A stretch of 64,000 nucleotides of DNA from Deltaproteobacteria bacterium (GCA_029261835.1 JAJDAO010000036.1:109579-173578); one strand, 5' to 3'; shown: positions 1 through 9,227, counted from the stretch's first letter. Numbers and translations: made by a program. Notes: generated by a model not told the origin, from the letters alone.

Positions 1-269
1 ACGCGCTCCGCCAGATCGGCAAAGCTGGTCGGCACGCCGGACGGGATCAGCTCCGGGATCTTGCTCTCGGTCTCCCAGAAGGGCTCGATCGGTCCGGAGG
101 TTCCGGCTGCGTGCCGGCTGCCGGATTCATCCGACTTCTTCCCCGTGATCTTGTCGAGTGCGTCGGCCACTCCCTTCGGCCAATCGGCCTGGACTTCGAG
201 TGGACCGGACGCGACCAGCAGGATCATGGCGGCGCTCGTCATCAGTAGGATCGTTGCGAATCGAGTCAT
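1..269 (-). CDS. Secreted protein, probable HtrA/Do-like serine protease, 3' part outside window
   Basis: Only the first 89 codons are present; the gene runs off the left edge. It starts with ATG at 269 after a GGAG box five bases upstream. Residues 1 to about 28 form a Sec signal peptide (basic start, hydrophobic core, VQA cleavage region). A polar linker follows, then PTSFADLAER, with the next partial codon (GTN) giving Val. A segment of the form FADLAERV normally opens the trypsin domain of Do/HtrA proteases, just before the PAVVNI strand. This fits with the complete HtrA gene lying directly upstream on the same strand. No catalytic residue is inside the window, so the protease call is an inference; the export signal is seen directly. 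Confidence 0.6.
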   Translation of the reverse strand, partial: MTRFATILLMTSAAMILLVASGPLEVQADWPKGVADALDKITGKKSDESGSRHAAGTSGPIEPFWETESKIPELIPSGVPTSFADLAER

Positions 270-403
270 TCGTGCTCCATCGTTCGATGATGGCCGACCA
301 TGCCGGCATCCTTGTTCGCTCTCGTTCCTTGCTCTCTTCTTTTCGTCGTGTCTTCGCGCGCCTGTTCTTCGAGACAGGCCGGGACACGGAATCAATCGCG
401 GTG

Positions 404-1771
404 TCAGCGCAGGGGAATCGTCACATGGTAACGGCCGGGCCCCCGTTGAACCACGACGAGCGCGCGATCGCGGCCTCGCAGGCTCAGTGCCGCCCTCCTC
501 AGGGCCTCCCTGTTCTCGAGGGCGAGTCCGTTGATACCGAGAATCAGGTCGCCTGGCTGCAGTCCGAATCGGGCCGCTGGCGACGCGCGCCGGACAGCGG
601 TCACCTGGAAGGCGCCCGTCGGATTCGGCTCCAGCTGCAGCCCGAGGAAGCGGCTGATCAGCTGTTCGGCGACATTCTCCGGGATCTTTTCGGCGACGAC
701 GCTGACCTTCAGCGACTGGCTGTCGCGCCAGAGCTCCAGCGACAGCGCCTGGTTCGGCGTCACGCCTTCGAGTATCTCGAAGAGCTGTCGCGCGGATTCG
801 AGCTTGTGCCCGTCGAGCTTCACCACCACATCGCCGCGCCTGATGCCGGCACGCTCCGCCGGGCCGCCCGGGTGTACGTCGTTGATCAGTGCGCCGAACA
901 AGCCTCTCGGAAGCTCCATGACTTCGCGCAGGGCCGGGTCGAGGTCCTGAAAGTCGATTCCCAGCGTGACCGGCAGGACCTCACCGTGCTCGATGAGTTC
1001 CGCGACCACGCGCTTGGCGACGTCGATCGGGATCGCGAAGCCGATTCCCTCGGCGTCGCTGTAGATGGCGGAGTTGATTCCGATCAGCGTTCCTTCTGCG
1101 TTGAGAAGGGGGCCGCCCGAATTGCCGGGGTTGATCGAGGCGTCGGTCTGGAGAAAACCGTGGAAGGCCTGTTCGTTGGCCCGAATCGAGCGGTCGAGGG
1201 CGGAGATGACGCCGGTGGTGACGGTATTCGACAGCCCGAATGGATTGCCAATTGCGATGACCGGCTCTCCCACCATCAGGTCGGACGAATCGCCCGGGGC
1301 GATCCACGGAAGCTCTTCTTCGCTCTCCACCAGCAGCACGGCCACGTCGTTGCTGGGGTCGGCACCGACCACGCTGGCAGCGAACTCGCGGCCATCGGCC
1401 AGCGTAATGCGAATGCGGCTGGCCCGGGCGACGACGTGCTCGTTGGTGAGCACGTGTCCCTCGCCGCTGATGACGACCCCGGAACCAAGGTTCTGGAGCG
1501 TGCGCGACGCACGAGGCTCGAAGAAGTCACGGAAGAAACGATCGAAGATCGGGTCGGCGCTGTAGCGGCGAAATGGGCTCCGATTCGAGACGACCTGCTC
1601 GGTCGTGATGTTCACCACCGCCGGTCCGACTCGCTCTACCACGCGGACCGTCGCGGTGCGCCGCAGGAAGGGATCGTTGGCCTGTGCGTCGTTGGCTTGA
1701 AGTGCGCCGGCGAGCAGGAGCAGGCAGACGAAGATCGCGGTGTGGGGTGCGAAGTGGCCGGTCTCTCTCAT
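404..1771 (-). CDS. HtrA/Deg-family periplasmic serine endoprotease
   Basis: The 455-residue protein begins with a signal peptide (hydrophobic stretch at residues about 11-26, ALQA). A trypsin-like domain follows with the full catalytic triad: His112 in TNEHVV, Asp142 in SNDVAVL and Ser218 in GNSGGPL. Two PDZ domains come next, at about residues 265-360 and 370-455. The family degrades or refolds misfolded proteins in the periplasm. The open frame extends upstream to 1897, but ATG 1771 places the signal peptide at the N-terminus and is preceded by a GAGAGA stretch. The gene ends 134 bp before a second, probably related protease gene on the same strand, so the two may be cotranscribed. It diverges from galK. 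Confidence 0.93.
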   Translation of the reverse strand: MRETGHFAPHTAIFVCLLLLAGALQANDAQANDPFLRRTATVRVVERVGPAVVNITTEQVVSNRSPFRRYSADPIFDRFFRDFFEPRASRTLQNLGSGVVISGEGHVLTNEHVVARASRIRITLADGREFAASVVGADPSNDVAVLLVESEEELPWIAPGDSSDLMVGEPVIAIGNPFGLSNTVTTGVISALDRSIRANEQAFHGFLQTDASINPGNSGGPLLNAEGTLIGINSAIYSDAEGIGFAIPIDVAKRVVAELIEHGEVLPVTLGIDFQDLDPALREVMELPRGLFGALINDVHPGGPAERAGIRRGDVVVKLDGHKLESARQLFEILEGVTPNQALSLELWRDSQSLKVSVVAEKIPENVAEQLISRFLGLQLEPNPTGAFQVTAVRRASPAARFGLQPGDLILGINGLALENREALRRAALSLRGRDRALVVVQRGPGRYHVTIPLR

Positions 1772-1940
1772 GGACGTCTCTCTCGTGCCCGAACCAGCGG
1801 AAGGGCGGCGCTCGGCTCGCGAAGTGCGGCCACGCGAGCTTACAGGGTATCGCCCACGGGGCCCGCTTGTCGCGCCCCCCGCGGATCGGTATCGCACATC
1901 CGGCGCCGTACTCGTACCCCCCGAAACTTGCTGACTATGG

Positions 1941-1956
1941 CCCCGCTCGAGCGGGG
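1941..1956. promoter_or_regulatory. 16-bp perfect palindrome upstream of galK
   Basis: CCCCGCTCGAGCGGGG is a perfect inverted repeat lying 30 bp before the galK start, in the 215-bp divergent region between the protease gene and galK. It could be an operator or a small leader hairpin. In GC-rich DNA such a repeat can also occur by chance. Confidence 0.3.
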
Positions 1957-1986
1957 ACGGTTCAATGGGCCGAGGAGAGTTCGCCC

Positions 1987-3165
1987 TTGGAAGAGTGGAT
2001 TTCGCAGTGTGCCGTCGATTTTGAGCGCCGCTTTGCGCGTGCTCCCGAAGTTGCGGGTGTGGCGCCCGGGCGCGTCAACCTGATCGGCGAGCACACCGAC
2101 TATAGCGATGGGCTGGTCCTGCCCTGCGCCATCGATCGCCACACCCTGGTGCTCGCCGCACCCCGTGACGACGGGCGCGTTCGCGCCTGGGCGCGAGACC
2201 TCGGGGAGTCGAGCGAGTTCGACATCGGGAGACTCACGCGTCGCGGCGGCTGGATCGACTACGTGCAGGCGCCGTTCTTCGCTCTGGCGGAGCGCGGAAT
2301 CGAGGCGCACGGCCTCGACTTGGCGATGAGCAGCCGGGTGCCGATGGGGGCGGGTCTCTCGAGCTCCGCGGCGCTTGGGCTGGCGGTGATGGGCGCGATC
2401 GACACCGCGCAGGGTCTCTCGCTGGACGCTCTCACGCGAGCCCGCGTGGTGCATCGGGGCGAGAGCGCGTTCGTTGGCGTGGAATGCGGCATTCTCGACC
2501 AATTCGCCAGCGCGCTGGGGCGCGAAGATCACGCGCTGCGGATCGACTGCCGCAATCAGCAGGTGCGCCCGATCGCCTTTGCGGGCGAGCGGCTGGCGAT
2601 CCTGCTGGTCCACTCGGGCGTCGAGCGGGCCCTGGCGGCAGGCGCCTACGGCCGGCGCGTGATGCAGTGCCGCCGCGCGCTCGAGCAGGCGCGCGTGGCG
2701 GGCGTCGCCGGTGATGAGCTGCGCAGCCTGCGCGATCTGTCGCCCGCAGACCTCTGCGCACTGGAGCGCACTCTGGAGCCGGTCCTGCTTCGCCGCGTGC
2801 GGCACATCGTGACCGAGAACGCGCGCGTAGACGCCTTCTGCGCCGCTCTTGAAGCGGGCGATCACGCGAGGCTCGGAGAGCTGCTCGCCGCGGGCCAGAG
2901 CAGCCTGCGCGATGACTTCGAGGTCTCGACGCCCGAACTCGACGCGCTCTGCGAGCTGGCCGAGGGCGTTCCCGGCGTGGTTGGCTCCCGGCTGACCGGG
3001 GCGGGTTTCGGCGGCTGCACGCTGCACCTCGTCGCTCCGGCCCAGCTCGCCCCGGCGACCGAGGCAATCGCAGATCGTTTCGAGCAACGCTATGCGCGCC
3101 GGCCTCGAAGCTACGGAGTGCGCCCCGCTGCAGGGGCGTTCGCCCTTGCCCTGGGGCAGCGCTGA
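1987..3165 (+). CDS. galK: Galactokinase
   Basis: GHMP-family sugar kinase that phosphorylates galactose to galactose-1-phosphate with ATP (Leloir pathway, cytoplasm). The galactokinase signature GRVNLIGEHTDY lies near the N-terminus, the GHMP ATP-binding loop PMGAGLSSSAALG is central, and the C-terminal GHMP motif SRLTGAGFGGC is present. The chosen TTG start at 1987 follows a GAGGAGAG ribosome-binding site and gives 392 residues, the usual family length. The frame is open much further upstream, overlapping the divergent protease gene, so the longer form is unlikely. No galT or galE is adjacent. It converges on thiE with only 8 bp between stop codons. Confidence 0.93.
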   Translation: MEEWISQCAVDFERRFARAPEVAGVAPGRVNLIGEHTDYSDGLVLPCAIDRHTLVLAAPRDDGRVRAWARDLGESSEFDIGRLTRRGGWIDYVQAPFFALAERGIEAHGLDLAMSSRVPMGAGLSSSAALGLAVMGAIDTAQGLSLDALTRARVVHRGESAFVGVECGILDQFASALGREDHALRIDCRNQQVRPIAFAGERLAILLVHSGVERALAAGAYGRRVMQCRRALEQARVAGVAGDELRSLRDLSPADLCALERTLEPVLLRRVRHIVTENARVDAFCAALEAGDHARLGELLAAGQSSLRDDFEVSTPELDALCELAEGVPGVVGSRLTGAGFGGCTLHLVAPAQLAPATEAIADRFEQRYARRPRSYGVRPAAGAFALALGQR

Positions 3166-3173
3166 GTGCTGTG

Positions 3174-3827
3174 TCAGCGCGCTGAAGCACCACCCCCGTC
3201 CAGAGCTTCGCGCAGCTCGGCGGTGGCTTGTGCCGGATCGTCGGCCATCAGGATGGCACCGGTGACGGCGACGCCGGCCGCGCCGGCCGCGAGGCTGCTA
3301 CGCGCTCGCTCGGCGTCGATGCCGCCTTGTGCCAGCAGCGGGACGCCGTGCTGCGCGGCCTCGCGCAGCGTGCCGGGGCCGAGCGCGGGCCGACTCGCCG
3401 GTTTGGAGTGCGGGTCGAAGATCGGGGCCAGATGGGCGTAGCTCACGCCGGCGCCTGCCGCCGCCGCCACCTCGTCGGCAGTATGTGCGGAGACGCCGAT
3501 CAGCGCGCTGTCGCCGAGCAGCCCGCGCGCCTCGCACGGCTCGAGCGCGTCGAAGCCCAAGTGGGCGCCGTCGGCACCGATCGCCAGAGCGATGTCGATG
3601 CGGCGGTTCACGATGATCCGCAGCGACGGGTGGGCGCTCCGCCCCGCCTCGACGAGTTCTTGCGCCCAGTCGAGCCAGGCCGCGCCCTCGAGCTCGCGCT
3701 CGCGTAGCTGAAGCCAGTCGACGCCGGCCCGGGCTGCGCCCAGCACGGCCTCGGTCAGGGGCTGCCGCGAGACGCGGCGATCCACCACCAGGCACAGGAT
3801 CGGCCGCGGGCGAGCTGCTTCGGGCAC
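3174..3827 (-). CDS. thiE: Thiamine-phosphate synthase
   Basis: 217-residue TIM-barrel enzyme that joins HMP-pyrophosphate and the thiazole phosphate carboxylate to make thiamine phosphate. Family features visible in order: DWLQLRERE (diphosphate-binding Arg region), IIVNRRIDIAL, GADGAHLGF, SAHTADEV, YAHLAPIFDPHSKP and LLAQGGIDAE. Start is GTG at 3827, 15 bp after the thiG stop, so it is the last gene of a thiS-thiG-thiE unit. Its ribosome-binding site is weak, which suggests translation is helped by coupling to thiG. The start could be slightly different, but the fold begins by residue 10. Confidence 0.92.
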   Translation of the reverse strand: MPEAARPRPILCLVVDRRVSRQPLTEAVLGAARAGVDWLQLRERELEGAAWLDWAQELVEAGRSAHPSLRIIVNRRIDIALAIGADGAHLGFDALEPCEARGLLGDSALIGVSAHTADEVAAAAGAGVSYAHLAPIFDPHSKPASRPALGPGTLREAAQHGVPLLAQGGIDAERARSSLAAGAAGVAVTGAILMADDPAQATAELREALDGGGASAR

Positions 3828-3842
3828 GGCGGTCGGACCGGC

Positions 3843-4628
3843 TCAGAAGCTCGCGAGGCCGTCCAGCGGGCTCGAGGCCGAGGCGTAGAGGCGGCGCGGC
3901 ATGCGGCCGGCCTCGTAGGCCAGCCGTCCCGCCTCGACGCCGAGCTTCATCGCCAGGGCCATCTTGAGCGGGTTCTTGGCGTGGGCGATGGCCGTGTTCA
4001 TCAGGAGAGCGGTCGCGCCCAGCTCCATTGCGACGGCGGCGTCACTCGCCGTGCCGACGCCGGCGTCGACGATCACCGGCACCTCCACCGTTTCCAGAAT
4101 GATGCGCAGGTTGGCGGGGTTGCGGATCCCCATGCCGGAGCCGATCGGGGCCGCCAGCGGCATTACGGCCGGGCAGCCCATGGCGGCCAGCCGCTGGCAC
4201 GCCACCGGGTCGTCGGTGATATAGGGCAGCACGGTGAAGCCATCGTCGAGCAGCACCTGGGCGGCCTCGAGCGTGGCGGCAACGTCGGGGTAGAGAGTGC
4301 GCTCATCGCCGATCACCTCGAGCTTGACGAGATCGGTGTCGAGTAGCTCTCGCCCCATGCGCGCCGTATTGATCGCCTCCTGTGCGCTGAAGCAGCCGGC
4401 CGTATTGGGCAAGATGGTGAAGCGCTCGGGAGAGATCACGTCGAGCAGCCGGGGGCCCTTGGCGGCGTCGAAGTTCACGCGACGCAGCGCCACGGTCACC
4501 ATCTCGGCGCCCGCCGCCTCCGCGCAGGCGAGGTTCTGCTCGAACGATTCGTACTTGCCCGTCCCGATGATCAGGCGAGAACGGAAGGTGTACTTGCCCA
4601 CCGTATACGTTGCTTGCGGGTCGGACAT
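3843..4628 (-). CDS. thiG: Thiazole synthase
   Basis: 261-residue TIM-barrel enzyme that forms the thiazole ring from 1-deoxyxylulose 5-phosphate, dehydroglycine and ThiS thiocarboxylate. Lys102 in LVKLEVIGD matches the Schiff-base lysine of the family. Other typical segments are [45 protein letters not shown] and [11 protein letters not shown]. The ATG at 4628 is three bases after the thiS stop, with GGAGG inside the thiS 3' end at good spacing, so thiS and thiG are translationally coupled. The dehydroglycine-forming partner (ThiO or ThiH) and the ThiS activator ThiF are not in the window. Confidence 0.96.
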   Translation of the reverse strand: MSDPQATYTVGKYTFRSRLIIGTGKYESFEQNLACAEAAGAEMVTVALRRVNFDAAKGPRLLDVISPERFTILPNTAGCFSAQEAINTARMGRELLDTDLVKLEVIGDERTLYPDVAATLEAAQVLLDDGFTVLPYITDDPVACQRLAAMGCPAVMPLAAPIGSGMGIRNPANLRIILETVEVPVIVDAGVGTASDAAVAMELGATALLMNTAIAHAKNPLKMALAMKLGVEAGRLAYEAGRMPRRLYASASSPLDGLASF

Positions 4629-4631
4629 GGC

Positions 4632-4865
4632 TCAACCTCCACCGACGGCTTCCAGGACTTCGACGCAGTCGTCTGCCGAGAGCTCTCTGCTCGCGTGACC
4701 CGAGCGCGGCACGACTTCGTGGTTGACCGCGACCGCCACGCGACCTCCCGCCAGTTCGAGCAATGCGATCAGCTGCGTCACGGTGCAGCCCGGCGGGATC
4801 TGCCGTGTTTCGCCGTTGACCGTGATGGAAACGGAGTGCCCGTAGGCGGGTTGCTGCTGGGACAT
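4632..4865 (-). CDS. thiS: Sulfur carrier protein ThiS
   Basis: 77-residue ubiquitin-like sulfur carrier for thiazole synthesis. It has the beta-grasp start VSITVNGETRQIPPG and ends in VGGG; the C-terminal Gly-Gly is the site of adenylation and thiocarboxylation. The open frame extends to 5090, but that would overlap the divergent alr gene; ATG 4865 gives the normal ThiS length apart from a short Gln-rich lead. It is the first gene of the minus-strand thi cluster. I looked for the conserved TPP riboswitch blocks (CTGAGA and ACCTGAT type) in the 170-bp upstream region and saw none. Confidence 0.93.
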   Translation of the reverse strand: MSQQQPAYGHSVSITVNGETRQIPPGCTVTQLIALLELAGGRVAVAVNHEVVPRSGHASRELSADDCVEVLEAVGGG

Positions 4866-5034
4866 CTCTCGCGGGACCTCGGCCCTTGCAGGGCGACGGC
4901 TCGACAACGTACCGGAGGCTTTGGCGTGCCGCCGCTGGTGCGCGCTCGATTTGTCGGCTTTCTGCCGCTTGGTGTAGCGTTTGGATGGGACGGTGCTTGC
5001 GATTGTCGATTCGGTCCGAGGGGGGGGGTGAGGA

Positions 5035-6204
5035 GTGATCGGTCGGCGCCCGAGTCTGGCCATCATCGATCTGGCGGCGCTGCGCAGCAACTTCGCGCTG
5101 GCGCAGCGTCTGGCGGGTGCGCGCGAGGTGATCGGTGTCGTGAAGGCGGACGGCTATGGCCACGGCGCGGCCGCCGTGGCGCGTGCGCTGTGCGCAGCGG
5201 GCTGCCGCCGTCTCGCGGTGGTGACCGTGGGCGAGGCCGCGGAGCTGCGCGAGGCCGGCATTGCCGCTTCTCTGCTCGTGCTGGGTGGTCTGGGCGACAG
5301 TCGCGAGGCAACACTCGCGAGCGAGCTCGAGCTGACGCCCGTCGTGCATCACCGCAGCGGGCTCGAGTTGGTCGCCGAGGTCGCTCGCAGAGCTGAGCGC
5401 CCGCTGCCGATTCAGATCGAGGTCGACACCGGCATGCGCCGCATGGGCGTGTCCGCCGAGGCGGCGGTCGAGCTGCTGGCAGAGGCGGCGGCTGAGCCGA
5501 GCCTGCAGCTGGCGGGCGTCTTTACGCATTTTGCCTGCTCGGATGACCCGGGCCCGGAGTCAGCACTGGAGCAGATCGCCCGTTTCCGTGAGCTGCTGGC
5601 GGTCGCTCGGCAGCGCGGCATCGAGCCCGGGCTGGTTCACGCCGACAATTCGGCGGCGCTGCTCACCGGAGAGGCCCTGTCTGCGGCGCTTCCTGAGGCC
5701 GGTGCGGTGCGGCCGGGCCTGATGCTTTACGGTGTTCGCCCGGCACCGCAACTCGACCGCGAGCGCCGCCTGCGCCCCGTGATGAGTCTGCACAGCCACG
5801 TCGCGGCCATGCGCCCTGTCGCGGCCGGGGAGCCCGTCGGCTATGGGGCGACTTACCGCCCCGCGCGGGCGACGCGAGTCGCCACCCTGCCGATCGGCTA
5901 CGCGGACGGCGTGCCGCGCTCGCTCTCCAACCGGGGAGCGGTCTGGCTGGCCGGCGCCCGCAGGCCCCTCGTGGGGCGCGTCTCGATGGACTACATCACG
6001 GTCGATGTCGGGGACGCCCCGGTGGAGCTCGGCGATCGGGCGACCTTGTTCGGCATCGCCGACTCGGCGGGGGGAGACAGCGGCACGTTGCCGGCCCGCC
6101 TGCCCGTGGAGGAGCAGGCCGAGGCGGCCGGCACGATCGCCTACGAGCTACTCGTGCGCGTGGGGGGCGCGCGTGTGGCCCGCAGACTGGTCGCCGACGG
6201 CTGA
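5035..6204 (+). CDS. alr: Alanine racemase
   Basis: PLP enzyme that converts L-alanine to D-alanine for peptidoglycan. Lys37 in VVKADGYGHG is the PLP lysine, and Tyr270 in PVGYGATY is the second catalytic base region. IEVDTGMRRMG, THFACSD and GRVSMDYITVDVG are further family blocks. At 389 residues it has normal length. Start is GTG 5035; the purine tract upstream includes nine consecutive G (5020-5028) followed by TGAGGA, which serves as ribosome-binding region although part of it abuts the start. The gene diverges from thiS and is followed by the purH promoter. Confidence 0.93.
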   Translation: MIGRRPSLAIIDLAALRSNFALAQRLAGAREVIGVVKADGYGHGAAAVARALCAAGCRRLAVVTVGEAAELREAGIAASLLVLGGLGDSREATLASELELTPVVHHRSGLELVAEVARRAERPLPIQIEVDTGMRRMGVSAEAAVELLAEAAAEPSLQLAGVFTHFACSDDPGPESALEQIARFRELLAVARQRGIEPGLVHADNSAALLTGEALSAALPEAGAVRPGLMLYGVRPAPQLDRERRLRPVMSLHSHVAAMRPVAAGEPVGYGATYRPARATRVATLPIGYADGVPRSLSNRGAVWLAGARRPLVGRVSMDYITVDVGDAPVELGDRATLFGIADSAGGDSGTLPARLPVEEQAEAAGTIAYELLVRVGGARVARRLVADG

Positions 6205-6230
6205 GCGCGCAGCGCGAGGCGCTGTGCGAA

Positions 6231-6259
6231 TTGACTTCACAACGGCACCCGGGTAAAAC
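6231..6259 (+). promoter_or_regulatory. Sigma70-type promoter for purH
   Basis: TTGACT (6231-6236) and TAAAAC (6254-6259) are separated by exactly 17 bp, 54 bp before the purH start. The hexamers match the -35 consensus at 5 of 6 positions and the -10 (TATAAT) at 3 of 6. It lies in the only non-coding stretch between alr and purH and is unusually AT-rich for this window. Transcription mapping has not been seen; this is a sequence match. Confidence 0.55.
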
Positions 6260-6312
6260 AGCAGCGAGCCGCGCATCCCGCTGCCGTATGAACGTCCCTC
6301 CAGGAGGATTCG

Positions 6313-7884
6313 ATGCCCCCCACTGACACGCCGTGCGCGGTTGCGCGCGCGCTGCTCTCCGTTTCGGACAAGACCGGCCTGGTCGATCTCGCGAGAGGCC
6401 TGGCCGAGCTGGGCGTCGAACTCGTCGCTTCGGGTGGCACAGCCCAGGCCCTGCGCGACTCCGGCCTGCGTGTGATCGACGTCGCCGAGCTCACCGCCAG
6501 CCCCGAGATGCTCGGTGGCCGCGTGAAGACGCTTCACCCCACGGTGCACGGTGGCATCCTGGCGAGGCGGGATCTGCCGCAGGATCAGGCCGACCTCGAG
6601 GCCAACGGGATCGGTCCGATCGACCTCGTGGTGGTGAACCTCTACCCGTTCGAGGCCACCGTGGCCCGGCCCGATGTCAGCTACCAGGAGGCGATCGAGA
6701 AGATCGACATAGGCGGTCCCTCGATGGTGCGCTCGGCGGCCAAGAACCACGCCCATGTGGGCGTCGTCTGCGATCCCGCCGACTACGGCGACGTGCTCTC
6801 CGAGCTGCGCGAGCGGGGCACACTCGGCGAGGCCACGCGCCGTCGCCTCGCCCTCAAGGCGTTTCGCAGCACGGCATGCTACGACGCGGCCATCCAGGGC
6901 TGGCTCGCCCAGCAGGTGCAGGAAGACGGCGACGACCCCTTCCCCGAGCGACTGATCGTCTCGCTTCGCAAGGGGGCCGTGCTGCGCTACGGCGAGAACC
7001 CGCACCAGGCCGCCGCGCTCTACGGCGAGTTCCTCGACAACGTGCAGCAGCTCCACGGCAAGGCGCTCTCCTATAACAATCTGGTCGACGTACAGGCGGC
7101 GCTGGCGCTGATACTCGACTTCGAGCCGGCCGATCGCACGACAGCGGCGATTCTCAAGCACAACACGCCGTGTGGCGTTGGCGCCGGAGACTCGCCGCTC
7201 GAGGCGTACCGGCGTGCCTTCGAGACCGATCCCGATTCACCCTTCGGCGGCATCATCGTCTGCAACCATCCCTTCGACCTCGCGTTGGCCGAGGAGGTGG
7301 ATAAGATCTTCACCGAGGTACTGGTCGCGCCGGGCTTCGACGAGGACGCCCTTGCTCTGCTGCGCAAGAAGAAGAACCGCCGGCTCCTGTCCTTCGACGC
7401 AGCGCGGATCGAGGGGCAGCAGCTCGAGTGGCGCCGGGTCTACGGCGGCGTGCTGCTGCAGCAGCCCGATCTCTCCGCGGACGAGTTTGCCGGTGCGAAG
7501 GTCGTGACCCGTGTCCAGCCGGATCCGGCGCAGCGCACCGCCTTGGAGTTCGGCTGGCGCGTCGTCAAGCACGTCAAGAGCAACGCCATCGTGTTCGCCG
7601 ACGCCAACCGCACGCTCGGCGTGGGGGGTGGGGCCACCTCACGCGTCGATGCCGTCTACGCAGCCGCCGCCAAGGCGAGTCGCGTCGGGCTCTCGCTCGA
7701 GGGATCGGTTCTGGCCAGTGATGCCTTCTTCCCCTTCCCCGATGGCCTCGAGACAGCCGTCGAAGCTGGGGCGCGGGCGATCATTCAGCCCGGCGGCTCC
7801 AATCGTGACGAGCAGGTCATCGAGGCCGCCGATCGCCTCGGCATCCCGATGCTGTTCACCGGTGTGCGTCACTTCAGGCACTGA
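6313..7884 (+). CDS. purH: Bifunctional AICAR formyltransferase / IMP cyclohydrolase
   Basis: Catalyses the last two steps of IMP synthesis. The N-terminal MGS-like cyclohydrolase domain (about residues 1-200) begins ARALLSVSDKTGLVDLA and contains VKTLHPTVHGGIL and DLVVVNLYPFEATV. The C-terminal formyltransferase domain carries LKHNTPCGVG, the equivalent of the KHxNPCG catalytic block, here with Asn-Thr in place of the more common Ala-Asn. It ends FRH at 523 residues, the typical length. ATG 6313 is preceded by AGGAGG at ideal spacing. purD follows 56 bp downstream and is probably cotranscribed. Confidence 0.97.
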   Translation: MPPTDTPCAVARALLSVSDKTGLVDLARGLAELGVELVASGGTAQALRDSGLRVIDVAELTASPEMLGGRVKTLHPTVHGGILARRDLPQDQADLEANGIGPIDLVVVNLYPFEATVARPDVSYQEAIEKIDIGGPSMVRSAAKNHAHVGVVCDPADYGDVLSELRERGTLGEATRRRLALKAFRSTACYDAAIQGWLAQQVQEDGDDPFPERLIVSLRKGAVLRYGENPHQAAALYGEFLDNVQQLHGKALSYNNLVDVQAALALILDFEPADRTTAAILKHNTPCGVGAGDSPLEAYRRAFETDPDSPFGGIIVCNHPFDLALAEEVDKIFTEVLVAPGFDEDALALLRKKKNRRLLSFDAARIEGQQLEWRRVYGGVLLQQPDLSADEFAGAKVVTRVQPDPAQRTALEFGWRVVKHVKSNAIVFADANRTLGVGGGATSRVDAVYAAAAKASRVGLSLEGSVLASDAFFPFPDGLETAVEAGARAIIQPGGSNRDEQVIEAADRLGIPMLFTGVRHFRH

Positions 7885-7940
7885 TCTCAGCCGAGCGCCT
7901 GGCCACCCGACGGCGGCTGGGGCGCGGGGGAGTCGTCTCC

Positions 7941-9221
7941 GTGAAGGTTCTCGTCGTTGGCTCGGGCGGTCGCGAACACGCGCTGGCCTGGAAGATCGCG
8001 GGCAGCTCGCGCGTCGACCGCGTGCTCGCGGTGCCGGGTAGTGTTGCGATGCAGCAGGTCGCCGAGTGTTTTCCCGCGCTGGCGGCCGGTGACCTCGATG
8101 CTGTCGTCGAGCTGGCCTGCAACGAAGCCGTCGATCTGGTCGTCGTCGGTCCGGAGGATCCCCTGGCCGCCGGCTTGGCGGATCGCCTGCGCGAGGCCGG
8201 AATCGCGACCTTCGGTCCGTCGCAAGCGGCGGCCCGGCTCGAGGCGAGCAAGGCGTTCGCGAAGGACTTCATGCGACGCCACGGTATCCCCACTGCGGCC
8301 TACGGGACATTCGAAGATCTCGAGTCGGCGCTGGCTCACGTGCGCAAGCTGGCGGGGCCCTGCGTCGTGAAGGCGGATGGACTCGCCGCCGGCAAGGGCG
8401 TGGTCATGTGCGAGACACTCGCCGAGGCCGAGCGCGCCCTGCGTGAGATGATGGGGGAGCGGCGCTTCGGCGATGCGGGCGAGCGGGTCGTGATCGAGGA
8501 GTGGCTCCGGGGTGAGGAGGCCTCCTACTACGCAGTGAGCGACGGCAGCAACATCGTGACGCTGGCCGCCGCACAGGATCACAAGCGCGCCCTCGATGGT
8601 GATCGAGGTGAGAATACCGGCGGCATGGGGGCCTACTCGCCGGCACCCGTCGTGAGCGAAACGGTCGAGAAGAGGGTGCTCGAGCGCATCATCCACCCGA
8701 CGATTCGCGGGATGGCCGCCGACGGCCATCCCTACACCGGCGTGCTCTTCGTCGGCCTGATGATCGATGCTGAGGGTGATCCCTACGTGGTCGAGTTCAA
8801 CGTGCGCTTTGGTGATCCCGAGACGCAGCCGTTGATGCTGCGCATGGACGGCGACATCGTCCCCATGCTACTGGGGGCCGCCCACGGTGGCCTCGACGCC
8901 ACCGCAGGAGTGGCTTGGGGTGATGCCGCGGTATGTGTGGTGATGGCCTCCATGGGCTATCCGCGCTCCTACGAGACCGGCAAGCCGATCAGTGGGCTCG
9001 CCGAGGCCGAGTCCGACGACGCCGTGGTCGTGTTTCACGCCGGCACCCAGACGGACGGCGCGGGTGGCTTCGCAACGAAGGGCGGCCGCGTGCTCGGCGT
9101 GACGGCTCGCGGAGCCAGTGTGAAGGAGGCGCGCGATCGGGCCTATGCGGCGGTCGCCAGGATCGGGTTCGAGGGCGCCTGCTATCGCGGCGACATCGCC
9201 TTTCGCGCTCTCGAGCGTTGA
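7941..9221 (+). CDS. purD: Phosphoribosylamine--glycine ligase (GARS)
   Basis: 426-residue ATP-grasp enzyme making glycinamide ribonucleotide in purine synthesis. It begins MKVLVVGSGGREHALAWK, the family N-terminus. Also visible are DLVVVGPEDPL, CVVKADGLAAGKGVV (ATP-binding), QDHKRALDGDRGENTGGMG and YVVEFNVRFGDPETQ (metal and ATP ligands). Start is GTG 7941 with GGGGGAG eight bases upstream. It follows purH in the same direction and is followed after 6 bp by the Sua5/YrdC gene, so purine and tRNA-modification genes probably share a transcript. Confidence 0.96.
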   Translation: MKVLVVGSGGREHALAWKIAGSSRVDRVLAVPGSVAMQQVAECFPALAAGDLDAVVELACNEAVDLVVVGPEDPLAAGLADRLREAGIATFGPSQAAARLEASKAFAKDFMRRHGIPTAAYGTFEDLESALAHVRKLAGPCVVKADGLAAGKGVVMCETLAEAERALREMMGERRFGDAGERVVIEEWLRGEEASYYAVSDGSNIVTLAAAQDHKRALDGDRGENTGGMGAYSPAPVVSETVEKRVLERIIHPTIRGMAADGHPYTGVLFVGLMIDAEGDPYVVEFNVRFGDPETQPLMLRMDGDIVPMLLGAAHGGLDATAGVAWGDAAVCVVMASMGYPRSYETGKPISGLAEAESDDAVVVFHAGTQTDGAGGFATKGGRVLGVTARGASVKEARDRAYAAVARIGFEGACYRGDIAFRALER

Positions 9222-9227
9222 ACGACG

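Noticed and set aside
158..2083. Long plus-strand open frames across the HtrA gene
   Set aside because: They are antisense shadows of a clear serine protease and show no domain pattern.
1840..3087. Long minus-strand open frame opposite galK
   Set aside because: High GC and codon bias of galK create the open antisense frame; no recognisable protein.
4866..5034. TPP riboswitch upstream of thiS
   Set aside because: The minus strand lacks the conserved CTGAGA and ACCTGAT-type blocks of the THI element.
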